From positions 354,569,267 through 354,633,266 of the forward strand of contig NC_053040.3 of the NCBI RefSeq assembly GCF_002575655.3: DNA of 64,000 nt. The letters are read 5' to 3'. Positions within the stretch are counted from its first letter, which is position 1. Each line of letters opens with the position of its first letter. The notes under the pieces are model-generated. The model ran no database searches. It was not told where the DNA came from and saw only the letters and a program-made list of their open reading frames with translations. This document shows positions 23,869 to 34,589 of the stretch, piece by piece. The translations under genes were made by a program, and so were the position numbers. The DNA comes from Aegilops tauschii subsp. strangulata (taxonomy: Eukaryota > Streptophyta > Magnoliopsida > Poales > Poaceae).

Positions 23869-24520
23869 TAAGGATGGCAATGAGTAGGGTATGGGGCGTG
23901 TTAGAGCAATACCATACCCATACCCATGTAGTCAATGGATACAAAATTCTACCCATACCCGTACCCACGAGTATAAAACTTTACCCACACCCATATCCGA
24001 TAGGTACCCATACCCATTAGGTACCCACTGGGTAGATCAAACAGTACACAAGTTATTCACAATTTTACATTCATCGATAATACATTTGACAAAAAAACCA
24101 TTTATCTCAACTCAATAACAGATAGATGAGTACATGACAATTATCTCAATTCAAATTGACAATTGGTCAAAAATTTAACATAGGTCACAAGCTCACGACA
24201 CACTTCACCAGATAACATCAGACAAGTAACAAATAAAAAACATCTCGAGCACCCATCAACCAACACAAGTGGCAGCGAACACAAATTGTAGCTAGCACAA
24301 ACTAGCATATGTTGGAGCTCCATGGGTAAGGTCCACATGTCAATATAAATGGGTAAGATATGGGTATATCCACGGGTACAATGCTATGCCCGTGCCCTAC
24401 CCATGACTTAACGGGTAAGGTACGGGTACTACCCATGGGTATTAAATTGTGCTCATACCCTGCCCATGCAGGTATGGTATCCGTGGGTGCCCATACCCAT
24501 GGGTAAAGTTGCCATCCTTA
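23869..24520. mobile_element. hAT-like non-autonomous DNA element (MITE)
   Basis: A 652-bp element with terminal inverted repeats TAAGGATGGCAA and TTGCCATCCTTA, typical of plant hAT MITEs. Flanks CTTCCATC (23861-23868) and CGTTCCATC (24521-24529) look like an imperfect 8-bp duplication. Both subterminal zones are dense in TACCCATACCC-type motifs (CCCATACCCATAC at 23911 on; inverted GGGTAAG/GGGTACG near 24340-24500). The middle is AT-rich with no frame. Confidence 0.75.
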
Positions 24521-24726
24521 CGTTCCATCATCAAAACCACAGTTGAACTCCATGAGAGGAAGCAAACCAAACTCCTCACAAATCTCCAAGGCTTCACCAA
24601 AGTAGTCCGGCTTCTGCCTCATGTGCCCAATGTTGATGGTGTGTTGCTTCACAAATTTGTTCTTCTAAGACATGAACACATCATTGAAGATTTGTTCGTG
24701 AGTATTTGTCCAAAAGTGTGTATCTG

Positions 24727-26310
24727 TGATACGTCTCCAACGTATCTATAATATTTGATTGCTCCATGCTATATTATCTTCTGTTTTGGACATTATTGGG
24801 CTTTATTGTTCACTTTTATATTATTTTTGGGGCTAACCTATTAATCAGAGGCCCAGCCCAAAATTGTTGTTTTTTGCCTATTTCAGAGTTTCGCAGAAAA
24901 AGAATATCAAACGGAGTCCAAATGGAATGAAACCTTCGGGAACGTGATTTTCAGAACGAACATGATCCAGGAGACTTGGACCCTACGTCAAGCAACCAAC
25001 AGGGAAGCCACGAGGTAGGGGGGCGCGCCTACCCCCCAGGGCGCGCCCTCCACCCTTGTGGGCCCCCTGTTGCTCCACCGACGTACTTCCTCCTCCTCTA
25101 TATACCTACGTACCCCCAAACGATCAGATACGGAGCCAAAAACCTAATTCCACCGCCGCAACCTTCTGTACCCACGAGATCCCATCTTGGGGCCTGTTCC
25201 GGAGCTCCGCCGGAGGGGGCATCGATCACGCAGGACTTCTACATCAACACCATAGCCCCTCTGATGAAGTGTGAGTAGTTTACCTCAGACCTTCGGGTCC
25301 ATAGTTAGTAGCTAGATGGCTTCTTCTCTCTTTTTGGATCTCAATACAATGTTCTCCCCCTCTCTCGTGGAGATCTACTCGATGTAATCTTCTTTTGCGG
25401 TGTGTTTGTTGAGACCGATGAATTGTGGGTTTATGATCAAGTTTATCTATGAACAATATTTGAATCTTCTGAATTCTTTTATGTATGATTGGTTATCTTT
25501 GCAAGTCTCTTCGAATTATCAGTTTGGTTTGGCCTACTAGATTGATCTTTCTTGCAATGGGAGAAGTGCTTAGCTTTGGGTTCAATCTTGCGGTGTCCTT
25601 TCCCAGTGACAGTAGGGGCAGCAAGGCACGTATTGTATTGTTGCCATCGAGGATAACAAGATGGTTTTTTTTATCATATTGCATGAATTTATCCCTCTAC
25701 ATCATGTCATCTTGCTTAAGGCGTTACTCTGTTCTTATGAACTTAATACTCTAGATGCATGCTGGATAGCGGTCGATGTGTGGAGTAATAGTAGTAGATG
25801 CAGGTAGGAGTCGGTCTAGTTGTCTTGGACGTGATGCCTATATACATGATCATACCTAGATATTCTCATAACTATGCTCAATTCTGTCAATTGCTCAACA
25901 GTAATTTGTTCACCCACTGTAAAATACTTATGCTCTTGAGAGAAGCCACTAGTGAAACATATGGCCCCCGGGTCTATCTTCATCATACTAATCTTCCAAC
26001 ACTTAGTTATTTCCGCTGCTTTTTACTTTGATTTTATTTTACTTTGCATCTTTATCATAAAAATACCAAAAATATTATCCTATCATATCTATCAGATCTC
26101 ACTCTCGTAAGTGACCGTGTAGGGATTGACAACCCCTTATCGCGTTGGTTGCGAGGATTTATTTGTTTTGTGTAGGTGCGAGGGACTCGCGCGTAGCCTC
26201 CTACTGGATTGATCCTTGGTTCTCAAAAACTGAGGGAAATACTTACGCTACTTTGCTGCATCACCCTTTCCTCTTCAAGGAAAAACCAACGCAGTGCTCA
26301 AGAGGTAGCA
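24727..26310 (+). mobile_element. Solo LTR, Gypsy TGATACGTCTCC family
   Basis: A single 1584-bp LTR from TGATACGTCTCCAACG to CTCAAGAGGTAGCA with perfect 5-bp duplications ATCTG (24722-24726 and 26311-26315). A TATA-type CTCTATATACC lies near 25096. No interior or second LTR, so recombination removed the rest. It is related to, but clearly a different subfamily from, the LTRs at 15954 and 21043. Confidence 0.9.
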
Positions 26311-26666
26311 ATCTGCCACGACATTAGGATCATGATCAACCAAAAAAAGAGTTGACTTGTCTCAACTTGGAAAACTCGGCTTTTGAGATCTTATTGAGAG
26401 GCTTGGAGACTCTCTTCTCCATAGCAAGGGATTCCCGACGTTTAGTCTGAGCCCAAGGCCCCACAACCTCCTCTTCCTTTGTTCCTTTTATTACTCTCTT
26501 CTTCTTAGATTGTCCGGAACCCGAAATAGTTGCATTTGTGAATAGCATAGGAGGGAAAACATATGAAAGATAAATGCACAAGTCCACGGAATTCATGAGA
26601 TAGAATCAACAATGCAGAAAAAACTGACATAATTGTTCATGCAGTGGTGGTACGTGAGCTAGGTAA

Positions 26667-26951
26667 GACTAGCCACAGCGGGGAGTAACTTAGACTAGTA
26701 ACATGCATATGTTAGTAGTCTATGTTATTATACCTCTATAGTGGGGAGTAACATATGTGTGGTGTCATGCAACACTTCATTTATTAGGTCATAGACTCAT
26801 CTTGTCTTGGTATATGTGATGTTACTCATACTATGATTAACTAGCTATGTTACCACATGTCTCTCCTTCTTCATTAATTGCTTGTCACATCATCTATTTT
26901 ATCTAGATATGTGTGATGTTACTATCTATATTACTCCCATTATGGGTAGTC
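26667..26951. mobile_element. Tourist-like MITE (PIF/Harbinger type)
   Basis: A 285-bp element with inverted ends GACTAGCCACAGCGGGGAG and CTCCCATTATGGGTAGTC and a 3-bp TAA duplication (26664-26666, 26952-26954). Internal copies of AGTAACAT on both strands suggest a foldback. Confidence 0.7.
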
Positions 26952-26954
26952 TAA

Positions 26955-28143
26955 TGCCGCTTGACCAGGGAGTGCTAGTATCGGACTTGAGACCTGGCCT
27001 TTTGCTTTTTGTACCAAGTACTAGAGCTTGATATTTGTACCTTATGTAATAAATGAATCTGTACAACAAAATGACGCAGAGGTTAGAGATAATCCTCCTT
27101 TTGGAAAAGAAAAGTCGCTTGAGATTTATGATTGCAAAGATTAAAAAAGAATAGCTAGAGACAACGACTTCGGAGATTTTTGATTTAATCTTCAGTTTTA
27201 GGGATCATCTTTGTTTGTTTGTGTTTCTTAATTTTATGTTATCCATGTGTTTTCAATTTATGTATAATTTGGTAAAAAAATCAATAAAGTCGCATCGTTG
27301 GTGAAAAAAGTGTCCAATCTACATGTTTAAATTGAACAAACATGAGGAAAAAAACATCTTTAAAAAAAATAAAAACATTTGTTTACTCCTATAAAAGACT
27401 CAGTTGATGATGATGATGTCTCTGTCATCCATCATTTCTGACCATTGGATCCCCAGCTAACTACTGTGAAGTAAGTTGTGGTCTTTTTGCAACAATACCT
27501 CACTTCTCTGCTTCAATTTGCAGAAAACCCTTCAGTATCTTGAAACCAACCATATCCCTCCCTCACCTCATCAAAACAACACGAAGAATATATTTTGAGT
27601 GAAACATAGCATATTCTTAGTGACATATGTATATCAAAACTAGAGTATTTTCTTTGAAGGTTACGAACAAGTATTATTTTATTTAGAATCTGTTGCAACG
27701 CAAGGCACGTTAAAAGATGGATGGACCAGTGAGTCGACGAGTGTACTAGCCATGATATGACGTTATGTACAGGTGTTGAAAATTCTTCTGCGGTTTTCGT
27801 TTAACCTGGGCCTTGAAGGCAGGCATACCGCATACATTAACTCGGTGCATCATCATTCAACAAGCGAACTCGGCGTAATGTGTCGGTGGATAGAGTCCCC
27901 AATCTACGGGAAAACACACGTTAAATTCGGATCTCCCCTCATGAGGCAGTGGTGGGGGCGGAAGGAATTGATGACTGGTTGGTGAGAATTTGATGGATCT
28001 GGAGCAAATTCAATGCCGGTTTCAACCGGCAGGCGCGAAGCACCTTGCCTGCACTCGGTTGCTGGAGCATAGTCACTTTTACTACTTTTACTATTCTGAT
28101 TTCAGCGGCATCCGATGGGAAAGGAGGAGACACGGAGAGGGAG
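26955..28143. other. Low-copy DNA without a recognisable gene
   Basis: I see no conserved frame. Near 26955-27110 a stretch resembles the tail of a LINE-type element (TTTTGTACCAAGTACTAG, then AATCCTCCTTTTGGAAAAG), but this is weak. From 27950 the DNA becomes GC-richer and low-copy in appearance. Confidence 0.4.
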
Positions 28144-28152
28144 GGAGCGGGG

Positions 28153-28953
28153 GGAAGAAAATCTTATACGACCCGAGTCGTACGCTCCCCCGGATGAGAC
28201 CCATTCCGATTCGTGACACGTGTATACATCAATCTTAAAGCACCAGTGCCTCTGTTATCCCTATTTTTCTCAATTCCCATCTGTTCTTTATTTGACGACC
28301 CCTCGCTGGGGCGGCCGTGCGGCACGACGCCGTCCTCTTCGATATGCCTGCGCGGACTACCCCTCGCCGGCGGCGGCCGTGCGGCACGACGCCATCCTCT
28401 TCGATATGCCTGCGCGGACTACCCCTCGGCGGCGGTGGCCATGCGACATCTGCTACGTCACGCGCGAAGTAAGCCATGGCGACGAACTGCACAAGGTACT
28501 GACAGTATTGTCGACGGCGGCCGAGCTGTGTAGTCGGCCATGGCAACGAACTCCATTACAGAAAAATAAATGAGAGCTGCCTTTTTTCATTTTTTGCAGC
28601 ACACACCGACAATAACAGGGGACTTGCTGGCTGAGTCATGTAGTGAACCCCGATGCCGAGAAACAGCGAGTGACACACCGCCGGCGAGAAGCATGGTCAC
28701 GGCCAAGTGGCATGCAGCTTGCGTTATACGCCGGCCGTGCCGCGAGTAGAGGCGCCAGGAGCACGGCCGGCGTCGAGGAGTACACTGGCGGCTGGAGTTT
28801 GGATAGATCGGACTGGTTACAAGAATCGCGATTTGGGAACGACAAAGTGGGGAATGAGATGGCCGCTGCTTTGAGATTCGTATTGCCAGCTGTCAGACGG
28901 GGAGAGGGTCTCCCGTTCAGCTGCGTACGACCAGGTCGTATAGGATTTTTTTC
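28153..28953. mobile_element. Mutator-like element, non-autonomous, GC-rich interior
   Basis: An 801-bp element with perfect 9-bp duplications GGAGCGGGG (28144-28152 and 28954-28962), the hallmark of Mutator-like insertion. Ends are imperfect inverted repeats: AAAATCTTATACGACCCGAG on the left against AAAATCCTATACGACCTGG from the right, with weaker similarity for about 60 bp. The interior is GC-rich with ORFs on both strands and a 62-bp tandem repeat. No transposase. The GC-rich interior is what one sees when such elements carry copied gene fragments (Pack-MULEs), but I cannot name a donor. Confidence 0.75.
28312..28435. repeat. 62-bp tandem repeat, two copies plus a degenerate third
   Basis: Unit CGGCCGTGCGGCACGACGCC onward, ending GACTACCCCTCGCCGGCGG, at 28312-28373 and 28374-28435, nearly identical. 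A decayed third begins at 28436. It lies inside the Mutator-like element. Confidence 0.85.
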
Positions 28954-28962
28954 GGAGCGGGG

Positions 28963-29660
28963 AGTGATGAGTAGATGACAGTGACATTGGCGTGGAAGAA
29001 GGAATTTATGATCCATCTGGGTGGGGCGGGGAGCATCATCAGTGACGCTACATCGGGGGACAGAAGGGAAGAATTTGGAGCAGCCTCAGCTTGCTTGACG
29101 CCGTGCCCACCGGCCACAGCCCACAGCGAGCGACCCACGTCTTTTTGGCGCTTCCCCTCTTCTCTCTCTCCCCACTGCCGCTACTCCATGATCGCAAGGT
29201 CGCCCTGCTCGCACATCATCAAGGCTGTGAGTAGTGCATCCACTGTTGTATCGGCATCCTAAGGAGCGTGGCCATGATTCGGTCCTACTGTAACGGCGCA
29301 CCGCGCATTCATGCTATTTGTACCGCAGCCTAGCAGATATATGGTCAATGGATCTCAACAGGAGAGAGCATGCTAATGCTATAGGGCACTTCATTCGAAC
29401 GCAAAAAACAAAGGGAATGTTGAGAGGACAAGACTATACGAGTAGAAAACCGAGATGTGATTTGTGACACGCAGGTGCGTAGGCATCCACCCCATTTTCC
29501 CGGGTATGTGCCGCACCAGACGGAAGGGAGAGAGCGGGAGGACGCAAGTCGCCGGCAGCAAGGACGGGGGGCGGCGTGGTGGCCATGGTCGCCACTCTCA
29601 GACGCTCCAACGGATACATTCACCCGCAAAGTATCTTCATTTGAAAGTTTTCTTACCAAG
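28963..29660. other. Low-copy GC-rich DNA, no confident gene
   Basis: The stretch near 29100-29260 (pyrimidine-rich leader, ATG at 29188, GTGAGT splice-donor-like site at 29227) resembles a plant 5' UTR and short first exon. I find no matching second exon or known protein, so no gene is called. Confidence 0.3.
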
Positions 29661-29759
29661 TACTACCTTCGTCCTGGTTTATTATTCCTATTGTATTTCG
29701 TGCCGAATTTTGATCATAGAATGAACTAACAAAATGTTAATGCATGTCACAAAAAACAA

Positions 29760-30128
29760 CTCCCTTCATTTACTTATACAAGGCCATTATGGAATATATA
29801 TTTTGCATCTATACAAGGCCACCAACAGTAATCGAGCAAAAGTTAATGTCCAAGTTAATGATGTTTCCTCGTACTAGCAACTTATTTAATACTTGCATGC
29901 ATGCAGTCATAACGACACTCGGCTACTTCTTCCATTCAGTTTTCTTGCATGTGGTGTATTAATGATCCTAGTAACAAGAAAAAATGGTTGGGTTGCTAAA
30001 CATGTATTAAATTTTATCTTGGTACCTGTAATTTGACTTCGTGGCCTTCTATGTGGAGGGAGTAAACATGTATTAAATTTTATCTTGGTACCTGTAATTT
30101 GACTTCGTGGCCTTCTATGTGGAGGGAG
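29760..30128. mobile_element. Nested Stowaway MITE
   Basis: Begins CTCCCTTCATTTACTTATA and ends with inverted GGCCTTCTATGTGGAGGGAG. The right-hand TA is present (30129-30130); the left one is not clear. It sits exactly at the centre of the outer Stowaway. Confidence 0.65.
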
Positions 30129-30129
30129 T
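29998..30129. repeat. 66-bp perfect tandem duplication
   Basis: Units 29998-30063 and 30064-30129 (AAACATGTATTAAATTTTAT through GGAGGGAGT) appear identical. The duplicated unit includes the right terminal repeat of the nested MITE, so its end occurs twice. The perfect identity suggests a recent event. Confidence 0.9.
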
Positions 30130-30269
30130 ATATCACTGAAAACTATGTTTAAATACGAATCCAACGATATAATTTTTGTTAACATGCATTAACACTTTGT
30201 TAGTTAAATCTTTGGTTAAAATTTGACACAAACTACAAAGGAGACCTATAAACCAGCACGGAGGTAGTA

Positions 30270-31527
30270 CCTTCTAGGAGATTGCGCAGCGAGATTTGGC
30301 CTTGCGTTCGAGAGTTATTCATAAGCACAACTAGTTTGCATGTGGTTATAGTTCTGTTTGGGTTCCGACATATACCTCTTGTACATATTTCTCTTCATGA
30401 AAAGACAACACTCCTACCGGTTCCTCAAAACAATGTTTCGTTTGCATATTCGTGTTCCTTGTGACGGGCTTTGAAATAAGACCACTTGTGAATATGTTTC
30501 GATACATTTTTAAAACTTCTCCAAGTTTTAACCGCAGAAACTTGATGCGATCGAATGACAAAAATCACCATGTTTCGGAAATGAAAACTTTGTGTGCCCT
30601 CGTGCGGAATTCAACGACTTAGCAGATCGTGAAGCAATCATGTAGCTTGGCACGGTTGGACACGTGCATGCCCCGCAACCGTGTGTACCTGCGAATTTCT
30701 CATAGAAACTCCACGATCAAAATGGCAGGAAAGAAAGCAAGGCCATGTTTTGAGGTAAATGAGAGAAGTTCCATTATAAAAAAAAAAGATAAGTTACATT
30801 TTTGGATGATTCCCTTCATGTAGGGACATTTCCATATCAAGGAGTTTGGAACAACATAATGCACATAAAGATATGCTTATGTGATTTTCGTTGAGCTATG
30901 TTGAACAACTTTATATAAAAAGGTAAATTGTGGTGGTATTACATTGTTACCGGTTCTTGAAAAGTGCTTGCTAGTGTGACTGAACTAGGTGTACAGAGCA
31001 CACAAGTTAAAAAAGCTCCCATGTCATATCAGATATTGTTGACGAAGCTATAGTTTTACAAAAGACCTCCTAGAGTCTCATGACATTGTCCGTGTGCGGT
31101 AGTGCGAATAATGTTCTCAATGAAATGCCTCGTCTCTGGCCTTTATTCAATGATACGAGCCACCGAAGCTTGACATACCAAATCGAAAGGAGCTCTTCGG
31201 CGTCAGGAACTACTCAATATTGCATATCCCCCAACTCCGGTTGCCACGTTCTTCGCATTGATTCAACGCCTCATTGACCTACGCTGCAGAGATCGTTAAT
31301 GTTGGTCGCGCGGGCCATGACCTACTATCAATTTGGTCGTGCCATACATCAGCTCGCCCTACTGGAATAATCAAGGCAGTGGTCATTCAGATGCATGTTA
31401 GGAGGGAGTTCTACACGAAGATCCTTGACACAGGCAACATGCACAACACGTCGGCGTTGCATCAGGTGGTTGGGCCACACGGAGAGCGTCGGCGGTGAAG
31501 GGGTTGGCTCTCTCTAGCATGCGTGAT
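30270..31527. other. Low-copy DNA, no gene recognised
   Basis: No conserved frame. Protein-like ORFs of 60-75 codons near 31080-31500 show no family I recognise. Confidence 0.4.
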
Positions 31528-31532
31528 CCACC

Positions 31533-33243
31533 TGTTGGGAACGTAGTAGAAACAACAAAATCATGCCTATGAATAAAAAAAGATCATTATGAATATGCAA
31601 AGAGGATTGATCTGATCTTTACCATTTTGCGGATTCCTGCATCTAGGCTCAAACCTCTCAACCGCAAGAATTTTCCCGATCTAGGTCAAAGCTACGATCT
31701 CTCTGTCGGTATCCACGCATACAGAATCACCGATCCAGTATGGTTTCTCCATCCATGATGAATAACTATGAAGACTAGAGGTGGAGGGGCCTTACGGGCG
31801 GAAGTGGAAAAATGAGATAGAGTGGAGACGCCACCAGGAATTCTGAAGTAATTTGACGAACTGCTTCCTCCTCTATATGTAAGCGCATGGGAGAGGGGTG
31901 TCTTAAAGGAGGGGCACCCCTCCCCAAGGGGCGGAGCACCACCCAAGCAGCGCAACCCCAAAACCTAGCCGCCCTTCCCACCTTGCCCTCCAAGGCAGGG
32001 GGCGCACCCTACATGTGCCCCTCCCTCTAGCGTCTAACGGAATATTTCAGAAGGTTTTGGAACATTCCGGAACCTCCCCCGACCTTCCGATGGCTTGTAA
32101 GCCCGGTTTTACTGGAACTTTTCAGGTTTTCTCTAAAACACTTTCTATATTTCTGGAAATTTTTTGGTGCATTTATTTGTTCTCCTAATACTTCCTAGTA
32201 CTCAACAAACCGATGATCCTTAAGCGTGTGATCCCACAGGTATATTCAGACATGACCTGAAGCACCTTCTAGTCAATAATCAATAGTGGAGCTAGACATC
32301 CATATTGATTTTATATATATACAAAAACATATTTATGGAGCGAATTTTTTGTTTGCATACACAATTCTCTATGCTTCGTGGTACTTCAAAACTCGAGGCA
32401 ACACTTTTGTCGGTATCCTTGTGAAGCAACAACTTGATCATAATACCATGTTGGTCTCGTTATCGGTTTTGTTCTTTCTTCTTGTTTTCATATTCCGTTA
32501 TCCTCTTGATCATATCACACTGTATTTGGCCAGACAATGATGCATACCGTAATACCGGCATCTCTCCATCGCCGGAGGAGCAAATCCCAATTTTGAACTA
32601 TCGAGTCCCTAGACATGCTTTTACGATGTACCTAAAAGTTGTTGTTATGATCAACCTATAACGTGAAAACCCCAAGGTAAAACCATCTGGCATGAAGGTA
32701 CACGACATTCTGTATACCTTAACATTACTCTCTCCGTTCCTAAATATTTGTCTTTCTACAAATTTCAACAACTGACTACATACGGAGCAAAATGAGTAAA
32801 TCTACACTCTAATATGTCTATATACATCTGTATGTGGTAGTCCATTTGAAATCTCTAAAAAAACAAATATTTAGGAACGGAGGGAGTAGTTGATTATACT
32901 TATAACATTGTAATGGTGTGATCTCGAAGTATATCATTTAGTTGGGTCCTTCAAAAACATTGTCCCGTCAAATATGTGTTCTCATCATTGTCAACATCCT
33001 TATTACTTTAACAACGCCCTATGACCAGGAAAATGGGATCATCACACAACATATAAGCTAGTCTTAGATGGAGATTAGAGAACTACTTGGTGTTTATTTT
33101 TTTTCACACATGCAACTGAGTTTTGCTCTGTATCTCATATTCAAGAACCAATGCAGTTCTAGCACATAAATACAGATATTAATTTCAAATGTGGAAATAA
33201 ATAATAATATTTTTTTTATTGTTTCTAGGGCATATTTCCAGCA
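31533..33243 (-). mobile_element. Solo Copia LTR (BARE1/Angela-like), decayed
   Basis: On the - strand it starts TGCTGGAAATATGCCC (ending 33243) and finishes TACGTTCCCAACA at 31533; about 1.7 kb, the family's LTR size. Flanking CCACC (31528-31532) and TCACC (33244-33248) match at four of five bases. No interior or partner LTR. It carries a Stowaway MITE. Its sequence is far more diverged from the other Copia LTRs in the window than they are from each other. Confidence 0.8.
32728..32886. mobile_element. Stowaway MITE inside the solo Copia LTR
   Basis: A 159-bp element with near-perfect ends CTCTCTCCGTTCCTAAATAT and inverted ATATTTAGGAACGGAGGGAG, and TA duplications at 32726-32727 and 32887-32888. 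Confidence 0.93.
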
Positions 33244-33248
33244 TCACC

Positions 33249-33820
33249 TAGATTAGTCAATCCAGGTTGGTTTATTACATGGTCATGAGTATTGATGGCG
33301 GTGTTTTGCGTTTATCAGTTGTGGGCACCATAGTGGTATATCGTGGAACACTAGATGGCACAAGTTTGGTAAGATTCATTGTTAAGATGGTGACTAGAAC
33401 CTTGCTTATTTAGTTGCGCCAATTATGACACACTTGCATGCATGGACGGAGATAGGAATCACTAAAAGAGGGGGCCAAACACAATTTTTTGATACCTTAC
33501 ATGAAACTTTGAAGGATATATGTGCAATTTTCTCTGTCTTGGAGGGGGCCACCCCCTCTCACCCCCCCTAGCTACGTCGGTGCTTGCTTGTTCATTTATA
33601 GAAATCCAGACTGGTCACAAAATTAGACATTTGGTAATACATATGATATTTTGCACAGACACAAAAAAATCAAAGATGGTATAAAAAACTCCAGCCTTGT
33701 AAACAACACGACATGAGTGGTGTACTGGGAGTGGAAGATGAGTTTCTATAGTAATTGACACATAAGTGAAGAGACCGCTGTCGATGTATCACTTTGATAG
33801 ATGCTTGAGTCACTGAAATT
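33249..33820. other. Non-coding DNA between solo LTR and LINE remnant
   Basis: No gene. Positions 33440-33560 (ATGGACGGAGATAGG, GAGGGGGCCACCCCC) look like repeat debris. The stretch nearest the LINE may be its 3' untranslated tail. Confidence 0.4.
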
Positions 33821-33824
33821 CTTT

Positions 33825-34340
33825 CTATCCGAAAAGACAAAGTGATATATCCGTAGCTGTCTGCTCCAACTGCGTACACACTGCCTTGAATAGCGGTTGG
33901 TGTTCTGGTTGTCGTAGCGTAGACCACATACCAAGCGAGTGCGTACAATGAAAAATAACCTGCAAAGGAGTAGCATTTTTTACATTTAAAACCAAATCGT
34001 CTCTACATAGCCAGAGTGACCAAAGTAAGTCATACCCTCCCACTTATTATCATCTCGAATCTATTTGGAATACCGTCCAACTAATGACCAAATATATTGG
34101 CAACACTTGTGGACGAATACAAATTCAACGCTGTTTGGATGACTGACCATGTAGAACATGCAAATTTGCAACGGAAAAAGAGGTGCTTGATTGTCTTATC
34201 ATGAGCACAAAAGCAACACTTCTCACTCCCTGGCCAGTTACGCCGTACAAGGTTGTCTTTCATTAGCACAACTCACCGATGAAGGTACCACGTGAAGACT
34301 TTATATGTTGATGGTCTTACATGATTGGAAAATCCATATA
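33825..34340 (-). pseudogene. LINE (non-LTR retrotransposon) ORF2 3' end, zf-RVT domain
   Basis: Two consecutive - strand segments encode the C-terminal zinc-binding region that follows plant LINE reverse transcriptases. The first has KVFTWYLHR, DNLVRRNWPGSEKCCFC, then H and C in KTIKHLFFRCKFACSTW (zf-RVT pattern CX2C...HX4FX2C). The second has LLWSLWLCRDDLVLN. A stop replaces a Gly/Val-type codon near 34275 and a frameshift lies near 34050-34080. ORF1, endonuclease and RT core are absent, so this is a 5'-truncated or eroded copy. Confidence 0.75.
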
Positions 34341-34589
34341 AATTTTTCTTAGGATTTATTTTAGAGAACAAAATTCATCCACTCAAACCTATTGGTTGGG
34401 TTTCTTTGTTTTTCATGTGTTATCATACATTCTTTGATCCCAATTATCATAGTTTTCTAATATATAGGATGTAAGAGAACATAATACTTCAATATTATGT
34501 TTTTTCTATTTTGTATGCTAGGAAAATAATAGCATGCGTTGTTAACGTATAGTGTAGGTGTTTATATGCATTTTATTTCTCGGCAGGAA

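Larger units (their letters stand above)
22765..26596 (-). pseudogene. Split coding remnant of unknown protein (possible plant transposon ORF)
   Basis: On the - strand, consistent protein-like pieces occur in order: 26596-26336 (basic, Lys-rich, SGSGQSKKKRVIKG), about 24715-24530 (NKFVKQHTINIGHMRQKPDY), 23868-23250 in two frames (DQRLFASWKVFLNVLGYGDK, then LPTYDIMHRIYHEVLNRKVG), and 22971-22765 (a Cys/Asp-rich tail). The solo LTR 24727-26310 and the hAT-like MITE 23869-24520 interrupt it; small indels break the rest. The 'TWMT..QRLFASWKVFLNVLGY' and 'LLPTYDIMHRIYHEVLNRK' phrases loosely recall the putative plant transposon domain found in Athila-like Gypsy ORFs. That is inference. It could equally be an unassigned host gene. 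Confidence 0.4.
29663..30267. mobile_element. Stowaway element (Tc1/Mariner) with a second Stowaway nested in it
   Basis: Ends CTACCTTCGTCCTGGTTTAT and inverted ACCAGCACGGAGGTAG with TA duplications at 29661-29662 and 30268-30269. The outer halves pair: ATTTTGATCATAGA...AACAAAATGTTAATGCATGT against ACATGCATTAACACTTTGTTAG...GGTTAAAATTTG. The nested piece at 29760-30128 separates them. Confidence 0.8.

Noticed and set aside
28220..28573. Opposed 100-codon frames in the Mutator-like element
   Set aside because: Three frames on two strands over a GC-rich tandem repeat; no family recognised.
28643..28978. 111-codon + frame near 28.7-28.9 kb
   Set aside because: Runs through the right terminal repeat of the Mutator-like element, so it is unlikely to be an independent gene.
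29100..29270. First exon of a host gene (ATG at 29188, GTGAGT at 29227)
   Set aside because: Only about 13 codons, no second exon or homologue recognised; kept as a note in the region entry.
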